A stretch of 64,000 nt of DNA from the NCBI GenBank assembly GCA_022605425.2, contig JAKIMF020000007.1:124001-188000 (forward strand), written 5' to 3'. This document shows positions 10,111-19,266 of this stretch, in pieces. Numbering within the stretch: position 1 is the stretch's first letter; each line of letters begins with the position of its first letter. A model generated the notes under the pieces. It was not told where the DNA came from. It did not search any database and worked only from the letters and a program-made list of their open reading frames with translations. This DNA is from Hamiltosporidium tvaerminnensis. Taxonomy: Eukaryota; Microsporidia; Dubosqiidae. Made by a program: the position numbers and the translations under genes.

Positions 10111-10808
10111 TTTTTTTTATTAAAATATATAAATTCAATTTTATTGTCATAAACCTATAGAAAAGGATATTAAAATATGTAAAATGAATCAAAAATTTGT
10201 TTTTTTTATTCAAATCCATACAACAAAAAAATAGTAAATTGTTAAGTGTTGTAATTAAATAAATATTTTTTATGAAATAATTTAATTTGGAAAAAAAATA
10301 TTCGTATTTAAATTTATTAGAAGAAATAAAATAGAATAACTTAGAAATTAGATTGCAAAGAATGTACTTAAATATGAAAATTATTCAAATGATTGTATAA
10401 AGGTGACAACAAAAGCAAAAACTATAAGTCATTTAAAACTATATATAACATAAACAAATAGAAGATTGAATGACACGGTAAATTTTCAAGAAAGGATTGT
10501 GAAATTATAAAGGAAATATTAAAATAGTTGCCAAATGCTTTGAAACGTAGTTTAATTAAAAAATTTAAAATTAAAACAGATCAGAAATGAAGTAAAATCA
10601 GATGTCATACTCGTCACCTAAACTTCGAATCATCATATCTGTTAAAAAAATATATTAATACAAATATGAGAGATCAGATCAAAATTTGTTATCATCAAAT
10701 TCAGCCGGTAATTCCAGCTATATGATCATCATTTCTCAGGGTAAAAGAAAAAAACAAATATTTAAATGACATATTCGAATCTTTTTATATTTTGTAAAAT
10801 ATTTTGTA
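10111..10808. other. AT-rich spacer
   Basis: No gene, RNA or element remnant is recognised between the old R4 remnant and the young R4 insertion. Confidence 0.5.
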
Positions 10809-10822
10809 TTGGGAAAAACTTA
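10809..10822. repeat. Target-site duplication of the R4 element (3' side)
   Basis: TTGGGAAAAACTTA, repeated exactly at 14133-14146 on the far side of the element. Confidence 0.85.
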
Positions 10823-10942
10823 TTTAATAAAATTCTGGGTTAAAATATTTTTAACATTTTTATATGTTTTCTTCTACCTCTTTAACCACATTTGTCTCTT
10901 CTTCCAAATCCGACTCTTCATTTATGTTATTGGTCGGTTCCT

Positions 10943-13900
10943 CTAAAGTGGTTCCTCTAAAGTGGTTCCTCCTTGTAAAATAAAGGGGGCTTTATATTTT
11001 GGTTTAAAATTTTTGGCACCATCTTCCTCTGTTTTCGCTTCTTTTAAAGGGGGTATTGGTTCCTCATGCATCTCTGATCTCATAATAACACCCATTGACG
11101 CTCTCTCCCAGCTCTCTTCGGCATTTAGTCCTGACTCAAGTCCTCTTCGTCGATCAAAGGAAATAGTTTCGACTGTCTTTTTAAGTACTATAGACTGAAT
11201 GTATGCTTCTACATTCATGGGTATTTCTAGTCTTTTAAGATGAGATTTATGGTATTTTGTCACAATACCGTCCCAGGTCATCACATAAGGGATTATCTCA
11301 ACACTACACTTATAAATAAGGCCCAACTCATTGGCTAGCAGGTCATACTTCCTAAGTTTTTCAGTTTCAACTATTTGAAGTGAATCTTGGGAAGTGATTC
11401 CTACTTCAATGAGTGTTATCTTATTCTTCTTCTTATCTAAAATAAATATGTCCGGTCTGTTATTCCGAATTTTAACATCAGTTTTAATTCTGGTGTCCAC
11501 TCTTATCTCTGCATACTCATTATCAAGAATTTCTTGAACTGAGTGGCTCCTTATTCGTTTTGAAGACTTAAACTTATATCTATTAAGAAGGAGAAGGTGT
11601 AGGCATCTAACCACTTCATTATGCCGTCTAGTGTAATCATGGCCTAGCATTTTTTCACATCTAGTTGCTAGATGATCCACAGTCTTACCAGACTTCCCGC
11701 AATGTTGACACACACCATCTGCTCCCCAGAATACATTTCTATCCTGGATATAGCAGAACACAGCTTCATTTCGTGGCCTAATATTTCCTCTCTTTAGCCA
11801 TCTTGAAGAGTCACTAACACTCACAAGCTCATTTTTCCTTGCATTATATAACTTTGAATGGAGTTTTCGTTTTTCTATTTCGTTATATAGTTTTGCAAGT
11901 TGAGCTTCTTCTAAACTTTTCTTAGTGACTTCTTCTACCAACCTGTACTTTACTTTTAAGAAGCCTTTTATTAGTGCAAGATGGGTTTTATTATTATTCT
12001 CCACCTTGAGGATTGCTGCTCGTCTAGTTGATATTTCTTTACTTTTTTCCAGACAATCCAAGAGTTGCAGAAGCATATGTTCGCTTCGCAACTCAACACT
12101 ATGTAGACCTCTTCCAAGTTCTGTTCTAGGAAGATACAACCGCTCTTTACATCCTGGGCGGAGATGTATCTTATTTTTAACCAACACCGCACGCACTGCC
12201 TCATCTAACTTAGAGAAGTCAGCCGGTTCAAGTCGAAGTACTCCTATGTGGTAGTTGATTAACGATATCGCATGTTGATTGATTGCAGAAAATAAATTTT
12301 TTGCATTTAATCTAGTGTGACAAAGTCTTTCAACTCTTGATATAAGTTTGCTCTGTACTTCTTCAAATGAGCTACGTGTTGGGATTCCTCTGCTATCTTC
12401 TATTATTCCTAAATATTTGTAAACACTAACACCTTCTAGAAGAGTAGCAGTATCTTCACAACACGTATCATTTGTGGCTGACTTCTCTTTGTTAATCTCT
12501 AAGCCAATCACCTCTAAAAATTCCTTTGCCTCGCCTGTCATAACACTCAATGTGGAGCTGTCTTTTGCAAGGAGCTTAAGATCATCAATAAACAAGAGAT
12601 GATTAGTAGAATGGGATTCTGCATCTGTTTGTACTGTCACTTTTGTGTATTTTTCATTAAGCTTTCGGCTTAATGGATCCATACACAACACAAATAACAA
12701 AGGTGACAGACTATCTTTTTGTAGAATTCCTCTATCAATCTTCTTGCTCATGATTTTTTCAGGCCCTACTGATATATCAATTTTCCATTTTGATATAATT
12801 ACCTTAATGAATTTCAGGATCCAATCAGGTAAATTAAGGTTTTCAATGCATTGAGTTAAATAAGCATGATCTATTGAATCATAAGCTGTTTTAACATCAA
12901 TCCATGTTGCCTTAAGGTTATTTCCATACTCTTTATTTAAGGCAATATTCAGTAGAGCCTGCTCTTTCGCTCCCTGCACACCTCTTACCGCCCCTAATTG
13001 GTTCTCTGCAAGCAACCCTCGCCTTTCCACTTCAATTTGAACGACTTTCGTAGCACACTTTGTCGTTAGCTTGTAGAGGTTGGACATACAAGTGATTGGC
13101 CTGTAGTCAGAGCCTCGTCGTGGAATTCCTTTCGGTATCAAATACGTAAGCCCGCAGTAAAACCAATCAGCTTGAGTTGTTCCTTCTAAACATATAACTT
13201 TCACAATATCATAAAAATATTTGTGAAGAGTTGTAAGTTTCTTAATGAAAAAATTGTAAATACCATCAATTCCAGCAGCTTTCCAATTAGGGAGCCAATT
13301 AATGATATTCACAAATTCATCAAGTGAAGGAAACGTGGTCGGATGATTATCTGATACAAATGGAATCAAATAATCATCGTACGTGACTGTGTCATCATTT
13401 TTGTTCCACATTGTAGACCAAAAACTCACAATTTCATCACGGCTAACCACATGCTCAATTTCTACACGCTCAGATAACCCACGATAAAATCGACCTCGGA
13501 AAAGCTCAAACATACGATTCTCTTTTCGGAATTGCTTCCTACTTTCATGCATCGTAATTTTTTTCTCGTAAACATTCAAAGACTCATTCTTCTTAACTAA
13601 AGCCTCAGAAAGATCAGTTACGCTGCTCAAGTTTAAATTAAACTCTCGCATGATTTTCTTAAGGCTCTTCGTTTCCGAAGTGGAGAGCTTTTCCTGCTTA
13701 CGAGCTTTCTCGAGGAGATCTTTGGAAAGTACTAACTTAGAAATTTTACTTTCTATGTTTTCCTTCCAAGCGGATCTAGGCTTCTCTTTACGTGTTGCCT
13801 CGTCATAGCATACCTGCGCAGCTTGCATGATATACGCGGCTTCCGTAATTGACTCAGGTACATGAGCTCCTGCATATTCACCGACTACTCGATTTATGAG

Positions 13901-13999
13901 ATCCAGAACTTTACTATCAACCAATTCATTTGGATGTTTTCTAGTTCGGACACCCACTTTTCCAATTTCGTTCTCCGAGATTTCTTTGATTTTACTCAA
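10943..13999 (-). CDS. R4/Dong-type reverse transcriptase with restriction-like endonuclease
   Basis: An open frame of 1018 codons. Residues about 239-535 are the reverse transcriptase: WKAAGIDGIYNFF (block 1), YRPITCMSNLYKL at 299, the catalytic Asp368 in ATWIDVKTAYDS, and FIDD at 470-473 in place of the usual YxDD. Residues 764-781 form a CCHC zinc knuckle (Cys764, Cys767, His776, Cys781). Residues 848-885 carry the restriction-like endonuclease core (RPD at 848-850, IEV with Glu865, then KLRKYD). This order (RT, CCHC, nuclease) defines the R2/R4 group, and the RT wording is closest to R4/Dong. No ATG occurs before codon 58: the frame opens at a TTG overlapping the stop of a 39-codon upstream frame. 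A 14-bp tandem duplication near 10935-10970 makes it end early, so the acidic tail present in the copy at 42.8 kb is out of frame. Confidence 0.93.
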   Translation of the reverse strand: MSKIKEISENEIGKVGVRTRKHPNELVDSKVLDLINRVVGEYAGAHVPESITEAAYIMQAAQVCYDEATRKEKPRSAWKENIESKISKLVLSKDLLEKARKQEKLSTSETKSLKKIMREFNLNLSSVTDLSEALVKKNESLNVYEKKITMHESRKQFRKENRMFELFRGRFYRGLSERVEIEHVVSRDEIVSFWSTMWNKNDDTVTYDDYLIPFVSDNHPTTFPSLDEFVNIINWLPNWKAAGIDGIYNFFIKKLTTLHKYFYDIVKVICLEGTTQADWFYCGLTYLIPKGIPRRGSDYRPITCMSNLYKLTTKCATKVVQIEVERRGLLAENQLGAVRGVQGAKEQALLNIALNKEYGNNLKATWIDVKTAYDSIDHAYLTQCIENLNLPDWILKFIKVIISKWKIDISVGPEKIMSKKIDRGILQKDSLSPLLFVLCMDPLSRKLNEKYTKVTVQTDAESHSTNHLLFIDDLKLLAKDSSTLSVMTGEAKEFLEVIGLEINKEKSATNDTCCEDTATLLEGVSVYKYLGIIEDSRGIPTRSSFEEVQSKLISRVERLCHTRLNAKNLFSAINQHAISLINYHIGVLRLEPADFSKLDEAVRAVLVKNKIHLRPGCKERLYLPRTELGRGLHSVELRSEHMLLQLLDCLEKSKEISTRRAAILKVENNNKTHLALIKGFLKVKYRLVEEVTKKSLEEAQLAKLYNEIEKRKLHSKLYNARKNELVSVSDSSRWLKRGNIRPRNEAVFCYIQDRNVFWGADGVCQHCGKSGKTVDHLATRCEKMLGHDYTRRHNEVVRCLHLLLLNRYKFKSSKRIRSHSVQEILDNEYAEIRVDTRIKTDVKIRNNRPDIFILDKKKNKITLIEVGITSQDSLQIVETEKLRKYDLLANELGLIYKCSVEIIPYVMTWDGIVTKYHKSHLKRLEIPMNVEAYIQSIVLKKTVETISFDRRRGLESGLNAEESWERASMGVIMRSEMHEEPIPPLKEAKTEEDGAKNFKPKYKAPFILQGGTTLEEPL

Positions 14000-14115
14000 G
14001 AATTATCTCTCAGGTTTAGGTACTCCGTGGTGTCGGTCAAGGTGCATGTATCAGCGAGATAAGTGGCGATTCTACGTCGCTCTCCATTCTCTTCTGATTT
14101 TACATCCTTTCCCAT
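13996..14115 (-). CDS. Short upstream frame of the R4 element (39 codons)
   Basis: Starts at the only ATG near the 5' end of the element (MGKDVKSEENGERRR...) and ends at a TGA that overlaps the TTG where the long ORF opens. It is charged and looks like the natural N-terminus of the RT protein. Either one base has been gained or lost, or the element uses a frameshift here. No zinc finger or Myb motif is seen in it. Confidence 0.6.
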   Translation of the reverse strand: MGKDVKSEENGERRRIATYLADTCTLTDTTEYLNLRDNS

Positions 14116-14132
14116 CTCACTTTGTGCCAATT

Positions 14133-14146
14133 TTGGGAAAAACTTA
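14133..14146. repeat. Target-site duplication of the R4 element (5' side)
   Basis: TTGGGAAAAACTTA, identical to 10809-10822. Confidence 0.85.
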
Positions 14147-14420
14147 CAAATAAATTTTTTCGTAATATAAAATTTTTTAAAAATGTTTTAAAATATCTAT
14201 TAAAATAGAAATGTAGAAGTTCGAAGAACAGTTTTGAAAAATATGTTTTTGTACCATTTTTACAAAACAAAAATAGATTAAAAAAAATTTCATTAAAGAT
14301 ATTGAAATTTCACGTCTTTTACAGAACAACTAGTTTATAATCCAACTTAGAAATAACTTAGTATGATTCATATGAATATTATTAAATCTTGTTTTAAATT
14401 TATTCTATGTTCATATCATC

Positions 14421-14815
14421 ATGATCGGCGCTACAGTCCTTGTAAAATCTTGGCCGCCGCAACAAAGTCAGTTCGCTATTCTTCTCACCTATACGTCTTC
14501 GCTCTCAAGTTGTGAACGCCGAGCTTCTGGGGGTCTATTGCGACATTATCCATCCATCTCTTGCGTGAGCGCCCTAGCGATCTGTGTCTCTCTAGCTTCG
14601 AGATTAAAACTCTATTTGAAATTCTATGGTTTTCTATCTTTTACACATGTCCAAGCCACCTCAATCGTCTTGCTTTAATAACATTTGCAATTCAGGGACT
14701 TCCGTAGAGCATTTCCAATTCCGCCTTAGTTCTGATTCTCCACTCAATGCCATCACAAACAGCACTGTAGATTTTTCGTTGTATTTCCATTCTCAACTCC
14801 GAAGAGTGTTTTGAG
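14421..14815 (-). pseudogene. 3' end of an unrelated animal-type LINE
   Basis: Read on the minus strand, the fragment gives YSAVCDGIEWRIRTKAELE, then IANVIKARRLRWLGHV, then (other frame) GRSRKRWMDNVAIDPQKLGV and AAAKILQGL-stop. This is the standard C-terminal region of LINE reverse transcriptases common in arthropod genomes (an EPDIVxxIKxxRLRWxGHV...GRPxKRWxDNV...AKxxxGL pattern). At least two in-frame stops and a frameshift make it dead. Its GC content is clearly higher than that of the flanks, so it may be a fairly recent arrival. The upstream RT domain is not present. Confidence 0.82.
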
Positions 14816-14874
14816 TCCTTACATATTATTATATATTTGATTTAAAAACGGTGTTTGTTTAGAAAAATGGTACA

Positions 14875-15830
14875 ATGAAAAACCACATTAAAAACCAACT
14901 GCTAGGCAATGAGTATGTGAAATTGGTGTGGAAATCATTTTTTTGGAATCGAAGGATGTAATTAACATTATGTTTATGGTTGTTTTACGGCGACTTGAAT
15001 ATGGAATATATGATTTCTAAAATAGTGAAAAATTTCTACAAAAAAGTTTATAGTTCTTTATGTAACTATATTGGAAAAAAACAAAAAAATTGGATAATTT
15101 TATGTAAAATCATGGTAACCCAACCTAAATCACTCGCGTTAGAAGAAGTATCGTACTAGAAGAAAACATATTTATTTATCCTCGACACTACACCATGCAA
15201 AAGAGCCTTGGGCTTACTAATTAATGCTGCCTATCGGTCTCTTTATAGTGAGTTCGTTTACTTTTTTGGGTTTTGTAAAACAGTGGTTTTAAGGGGGTTG
15301 TTAGCCCTACGCTTAACCTCCAAACAGGAGGACCAGTCTCTTTTAATCGCCTCTTACGACAAGCAGGGAATACTCTAAGCCAATTCTGCTTTCAGCATGG
15401 TGGAGAAGAACATAAAACATAGTATTTACATAGCTAGAAATGCCAAGTTACTGTTTATGCATGTTGGTAGGATATTAAAAAGTCTATGTAGATCGCTTGT
15501 AAGTCACCTAATATATTTTATCTGGAAGTGTATTTAGTAAAAAAAATTGTAGATTTAGTGCGGATTCTGCTGATTTCGAGAAGAAAAATGTATGTTTATA
15601 TCCATAATCAGACACGGGCAACTGCTCTGTCATTTAAATGGGTTCTACACACCTTTAATATGTAAATCTTGAGATGTAGGAATCTTAGATATATTTATGG
15701 AATATCGAAAGTGCAGCTATCTATTAAAAATCTAGAAATGTGTTAAAGTCTCAAAAACAATCTAATATTTGCACGGTTATGAATGGATGTAATATTTATA
15801 AAAAAAATCTAAAACTAATAAATTACATAA
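14875..15830 (+). mobile_element. Old copy of the 726-bp structured retroelement, split by a SINE-like insertion
   Basis: The left half (14875-15150) matches the 5' half of the elements at 27451 and 47552 (for example gcaatgagtatgtgaaattggtg). The right half (about 15420-15830) matches the 3' half (for example gggcaactgc, then ggttctacacacct). Between them sits SINE-like copy B. The copy is heavily diverged, much more than the two intact copies are from each other. Confidence 0.75.
15173..15408 (-). mobile_element. SINE-like repeat, copy B (nested)
   Basis: Same family as copy A, in the reverse orientation. Its 3' end faces left (ctcgacactacaccatgcaaaagagccttggg) and the conserved block cgcctcttacgacaagcagg is near 15350. 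Flanks AGAAGAAAACATA and AGAAGAACATA look like an imperfect target-site duplication, and the insertion splits an older element. Confidence 0.75.
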
Positions 15831-16201
15831 GAATAAACATTCAATTGATAATAAATAGGTCATTTTTAATAGAAATTGTTGTAAGATTATAGAAAAAAAA
15901 TATTTCAACTTATTCATAATAGTATTATGTTTATGAATACATCTTTATTCTTCAAAGAAATTGTACGAATATTTTCATTGGGGAATATGTAAATAGCTAT
16001 AGTTATAAAACCTACAGGTTTTCATGACAAGTTCAAAATAAATCTTGCTAAAATTAATATACCATATATTTATTCTGTTTTTAATATGTTTTTAAATTGT
16101 ACAATTATATATATTGAATTTATAAATTCATTAATTTAATCAATTTAATTAATTTAGCAAATAGTTATTATATATTTCATTTACATTTGGTTAAAGAAAA
16201 T

Positions 16202-16852
16202 ATGAAATATTTACGATTTAGCGATTTTATTTTTACATTCGTTTATTCATTTATAACTGGACTTTTTGTTATAGGTTTTAAATTGAGATTCAACATAATG
16301 TATATCTTGTATGTTCAGCTGATATGTATCAATTATATAAATGCATATTTACTAAGAAAAAATTTCGGCTTCTTTCAATACAATATTAGAAAGTCATTTA
16401 TGTATTTGATTGTACATGTGTCCTTTGTCATTACCTTTTATATCAACACATTTATAGAATTTCCGTCATTATTCTTTCATAGTGATGTCTATAGCTATAT
16501 TTTCAGATACATTGTTTCGTTAACTTTTCCTATTTCATCTTTTTTAACAGCAAAAATAATCAGAAAGAAAACCAGAAACGATATATTGTATCTTATTGTT
16601 TTAAATTTGTACTTTATTATATCCAAAGTAGTCCATAGTATGTTTTTTTATAAGTTTGCAGTTTTTTTCCCTCAGGTCGTATTTCAATCTGTACAATTTT
16701 TTGTTATGATTGTACTTTGTAACCTGATATTTAATCCATATGACACTCTTATGTTTATTTTTTTATATTTTATACCGTATTTACTGTGGCAAATGAATGA
16801 TTTGGTAAAACAATACATGTTTTATTTGAACAATGAATCAATAAACCTCTAA
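16202..16852 (+). CDS. Multi-pass membrane protein of unknown function
   Basis: A 216-aa protein starting at MKYLRFSDFIF. It is strongly hydrophobic, with about six likely membrane segments (roughly residues 8-28, 33-50, 67-85, 101-120, 135-155 and 160-205), separated by short basic loops such as LLRKN and KIIRKKTRN. Positive charges between segments suggest a genuine polytopic protein and not an AT-driven open frame. No family is recognised. It lies between element debris on both sides and has no CCC/GGG start triplet. Confidence 0.6.
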   Translation: MKYLRFSDFIFTFVYSFITGLFVIGFKLRFNIMYILYVQLICINYINAYLLRKNFGFFQYNIRKSFMYLIVHVSFVITFYINTFIEFPSLFFHSDVYSYIFRYIVSLTFPISSFLTAKIIRKKTRNDILYLIVLNLYFIISKVVHSMFFYKFAVFFPQVVFQSVQFFVMIVLCNLIFNPYDTLMFIFLYFIPYLLWQMNDLVKQYMFYLNNESINL

Positions 16853-17049
16853 ATATTTTCAAGGTTTAATTTAATTAATAGTTTTAATTAACACTCTATT
16901 TAAATAATAAATATGATTGTGATTTTTATGTTTAAAGTGCAAAAAAAATATTTTAAATTGTAGAAAATCTTAAAAGTCTTTGATTAATTAAAAATATACC
17001 TGCAAAAAAGGCTTGAAAATGAGTAAATTAGGCACCATATTGAGACTTT

Positions 17050-17800
17050 TAGTTCTCTAAATACACTTCTACTTCAGAAATATAAATTTAAGCCTCCAGA
17101 ACGAATTAAGAACTTTTATATCCAAGTCTTATTTTAAAATGAGCATGGGGATATAAAAATATACCTCTGAAAAAATTCATTCATTAATCTTTGGCACTAC
17201 AGCCTTGTGCGAGCCTTGGCCACCCTTAGTAATACCACCCACCGGTTTTTTTCAGTGGATTTGTTTACTTATGGGTTTCGTAAAAAGGTAGTTTTGAAAG
17301 GTGGGTTGTTGGCCCTAAGCTCAACCCAAACATAGAGGATCAGTCTTTTTTAGTCGCCTCTTACGACAAGCAAAGAATACTCCAAGCCAATTCTGCTCCC
17401 GGCATGGTGGAAGATCTCTCGATAAAATACAACATCAAAGTTATAAATATAGACGGATATATTTGTGTACACGCCCGAAAAACATGATTAGTTTCTTTTA
17501 CAGGCGAATCACTACCCAGGAGTCACTTAAAATACCAGAAACGGAAAAACTTAGAACTGATGTCCTCTTAGCAAATGATTTAGGTTTTATTTATAAATGT
17601 ACTGTAAAAATATTTCATATGTTACAACAGAAGTAGTATTATGACTAATATCATAAAAGTTCAATCAAAAATTTCAAATATAGTAAGATAGAGGCATATA
17701 TTGAGTCAATAATATTCAAATGAAAGCCAAAATCGTTTTTTATAATTGACTAAGTAAATCAGAGTCAAGCAAATACCGATGAGTTCTAGAAGAAGAAATC
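17050..17800 (+). pseudogene. Decayed R4-type copy interrupted by a SINE-like insertion
   Basis: From about 17080 (aaatataaatttaagcctcc; reference NRYKFKSSKRIRS) the sequence follows the R4 ORF. It is interrupted by SINE-like copy C and resumes near 17440 with the nuclease segment. The clearest peptide is ETEKLR...LLANDLGFIYKC near 17545-17605. It ends with a degenerate C-terminal region near 17790. Confidence 0.8.
17184..17414 (-). mobile_element. SINE-like repeat, copy C (nested)
   Basis: Well-preserved copy, reverse orientation, with 3' end ctttggcactacagccttgtg on the left and ccggcatggtgga on the right. It sits inside the R4 remnant, so it is younger than that remnant. Confidence 0.78.
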
Positions 17801-18241
17801 ACCGGACTATATTAAACAATTGAGTCATTAAACTCCTATAACCATTTGAAAACTCAAAGTAGAAGATTTTTTTTGTGCCAAGTAAGATTAAGATGCAGAT
17901 ATTTGAATTCCAAATTATCATTGATAAGACCTTGACTCTGGTTCAATAAATAACACCAAATTGAGCCAAAACCATATTAGGTGCAAATAAAGCTTAAAAG
18001 TGTAAAAACATAATAAATAAAACCCAACAATATATTTCTTTGTGGTAGAAAAAAAATGTATTTTTTTCATTAAATTTATAAACTTTTTGACACAATTTCT
18101 TTGCTACCAAAAATTTTTTTGCTTTCTAAAGATTTACATTCTTTTTAAAATATTTTTTTGTTTATAAAAAAAACTTTTTTATTTTCATCAAATTTATTGG
18201 CAATTTCATAAATTTAAACAAAATTTTTTCTTTCATTTCAA
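17801..18241. other. Spacer upstream of the Rgp1-like gene
   Basis: The left part may be residual R4 sequence. The right part is T-rich with a repeated theme of aaatttttttgctttct and similar. No gene seen. Confidence 0.4.
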
Positions 18242-18244
18242 GGG
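18242..18244 (+). promoter_or_regulatory. GGG start-context triplet
   Basis: GGG two bases before the ATG at 18247, the G-form of the microsporidian start-context triplet. Confidence 0.55.
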
Positions 18245-18246
18245 TT

Positions 18247-19266
18247 ATGATTCAATGTGAAATTAGTGTATCAAAAAACAACATTGCAGGTTTTATTAGC
18301 TCGTCAGAAATAAAATTAAATAAAAAAGAGTTTTCCAGTGAAGAATCTATAAAATTACAAATTATAAAATTTCAAATATTAGGAAAATTCACAGTTGGTG
18401 AAGATATAACAATATTCTTACAATCTATTCCACTTCCTATTTTGGTAAACGATATTATTAAGTTACCCATAACGTATAATATTGAGTTTATATTACCAGA
18501 AAATTCACCACCTAGTATATATACTACATGTTTTTCTGTAACTTATGAAATTTCTATTGAAATCCTTGATTTTTCAAATATTTCATATATTTTTAGAAAT
18601 TGTTTTGCTGTAAGCACACAAAAAATAATAAATTTGGAATTTTTTTTTAGTAATCTATTGATTGTACCACATAATATGATAAGAATTGTGGGCAAAGGGT
18701 CATCAACAATTGCAAAAGCAATAAAAAATTTAAGATACTTGGAATTTGCTGATGAAGATAAAGATATTAAAGATATAATCGATAAAATTAAACAATTAAA
18801 TTTCATAGAAACAATTAAAAATGATTATATAAATTCTTTGAACAAATTTGACAACGACCTGGTATTGTTACAGCAGTATACAATACAGCCCGATATTTCT
18901 AGAGACAAAAAAAGGTTTTTTGTAACTAAAAATGACAACAAAATTTGTGAAATTGAAATAAATAAACTTCATTTTAAAGATGATTATATAAAATTCAAGA
19001 TCAATTACATTGTAAATATTAAAATAACTAAGATTGAAATATATAGGAATATATTGTCTTCTATTGGAAATAATATACATGAGAAAATAGAAGATGATAC
19101 TATTTATAGTGATAGTTGTTTATATTGTGAATGGAAAGGTGCTATTGACCATAAGTATATATTTGATATAAAATGCTATGATTTTGTTGTTTCGCATTTT
19201 ATATCGTTCGAATTTGATAGTTTCAAAATACAAATACCAATGGTAATTCTTAAAAATAGTAAATAG
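18247..19266 (+). CDS. Arrestin-fold protein, probably Rgp1-like
   Basis: A 339-aa protein, nearly all predicted beta-strand in two halves, as in arrestin-like proteins. The first half has LPITYNIEFILPENSPPS, then TTCFSVTYEISIEI, matching the arrestin pattern in which a hydrophobic strand is followed by LPPS and a long strand. The second half (from about residue 220, FFVTKNDNKICEIEINKLHF) resembles the second domain of Rgp1, the partner of Ric1 in the exchange factor for the Golgi GTPase Ypt6/Rab6. Other arrestin-fold families such as Vps26 and the alpha-arrestins are possible. The Golgi role is an inference; with the GOLPH3-like gene in the same window it would be the second Golgi-trafficking protein. 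The GGG triplet directly before the ATG supports this start. Confidence 0.6.
   Translation: MIQCEISVSKNNIAGFISSSEIKLNKKEFSSEESIKLQIIKFQILGKFTVGEDITIFLQSIPLPILVNDIIKLPITYNIEFILPENSPPSIYTTCFSVTYEISIEILDFSNISYIFRNCFAVSTQKIINLEFFFSNLLIVPHNMIRIVGKGSSTIAKAIKNLRYLEFADEDKDIKDIIDKIKQLNFIETIKNDYINSLNKFDNDLVLLQQYTIQPDISRDKKRFFVTKNDNKICEIEINKLHFKDDYIKFKINYIVNIKITKIEIYRNILSSIGNNIHEKIEDDTIYSDSCLYCEWKGAIDHKYIFDIKCYDFVVSHFISFEFDSFKIQIPMVILKNSK

Larger units (their letters stand above)
10823..14132 (-). mobile_element. R4/Dong-type non-LTR retrotransposon, near full length
   Basis: A 3310-bp insertion bounded by a perfect 14-bp direct repeat. In the sense (minus) direction it has only 17 bases before the first ATG (at 14115), a 39-codon reading frame overlapping the long RT/nuclease ORF, and a short 3'UTR ending in a variant of ATTTTAACCCAGAATTTTATTAA with no poly(A) tail. 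The exact duplication and the long open frame indicate a recent insertion. It is the reference for at least seven decayed or truncated copies in this window. It may be slightly 5'-truncated: known R4 elements are longer and have N-terminal DNA-binding motifs that are not seen here. Confidence 0.9.

Noticed and set aside
14421-14814. Plus-strand open frames of 62-85 codons
   Set aside because: They are antisense to the LINE relic, whose minus-strand reading matches known LINE proteins.
16187-16201. TTG as an earlier start for the membrane protein
   Set aside because: An ATG follows five codons later; non-ATG starts are not expected here.
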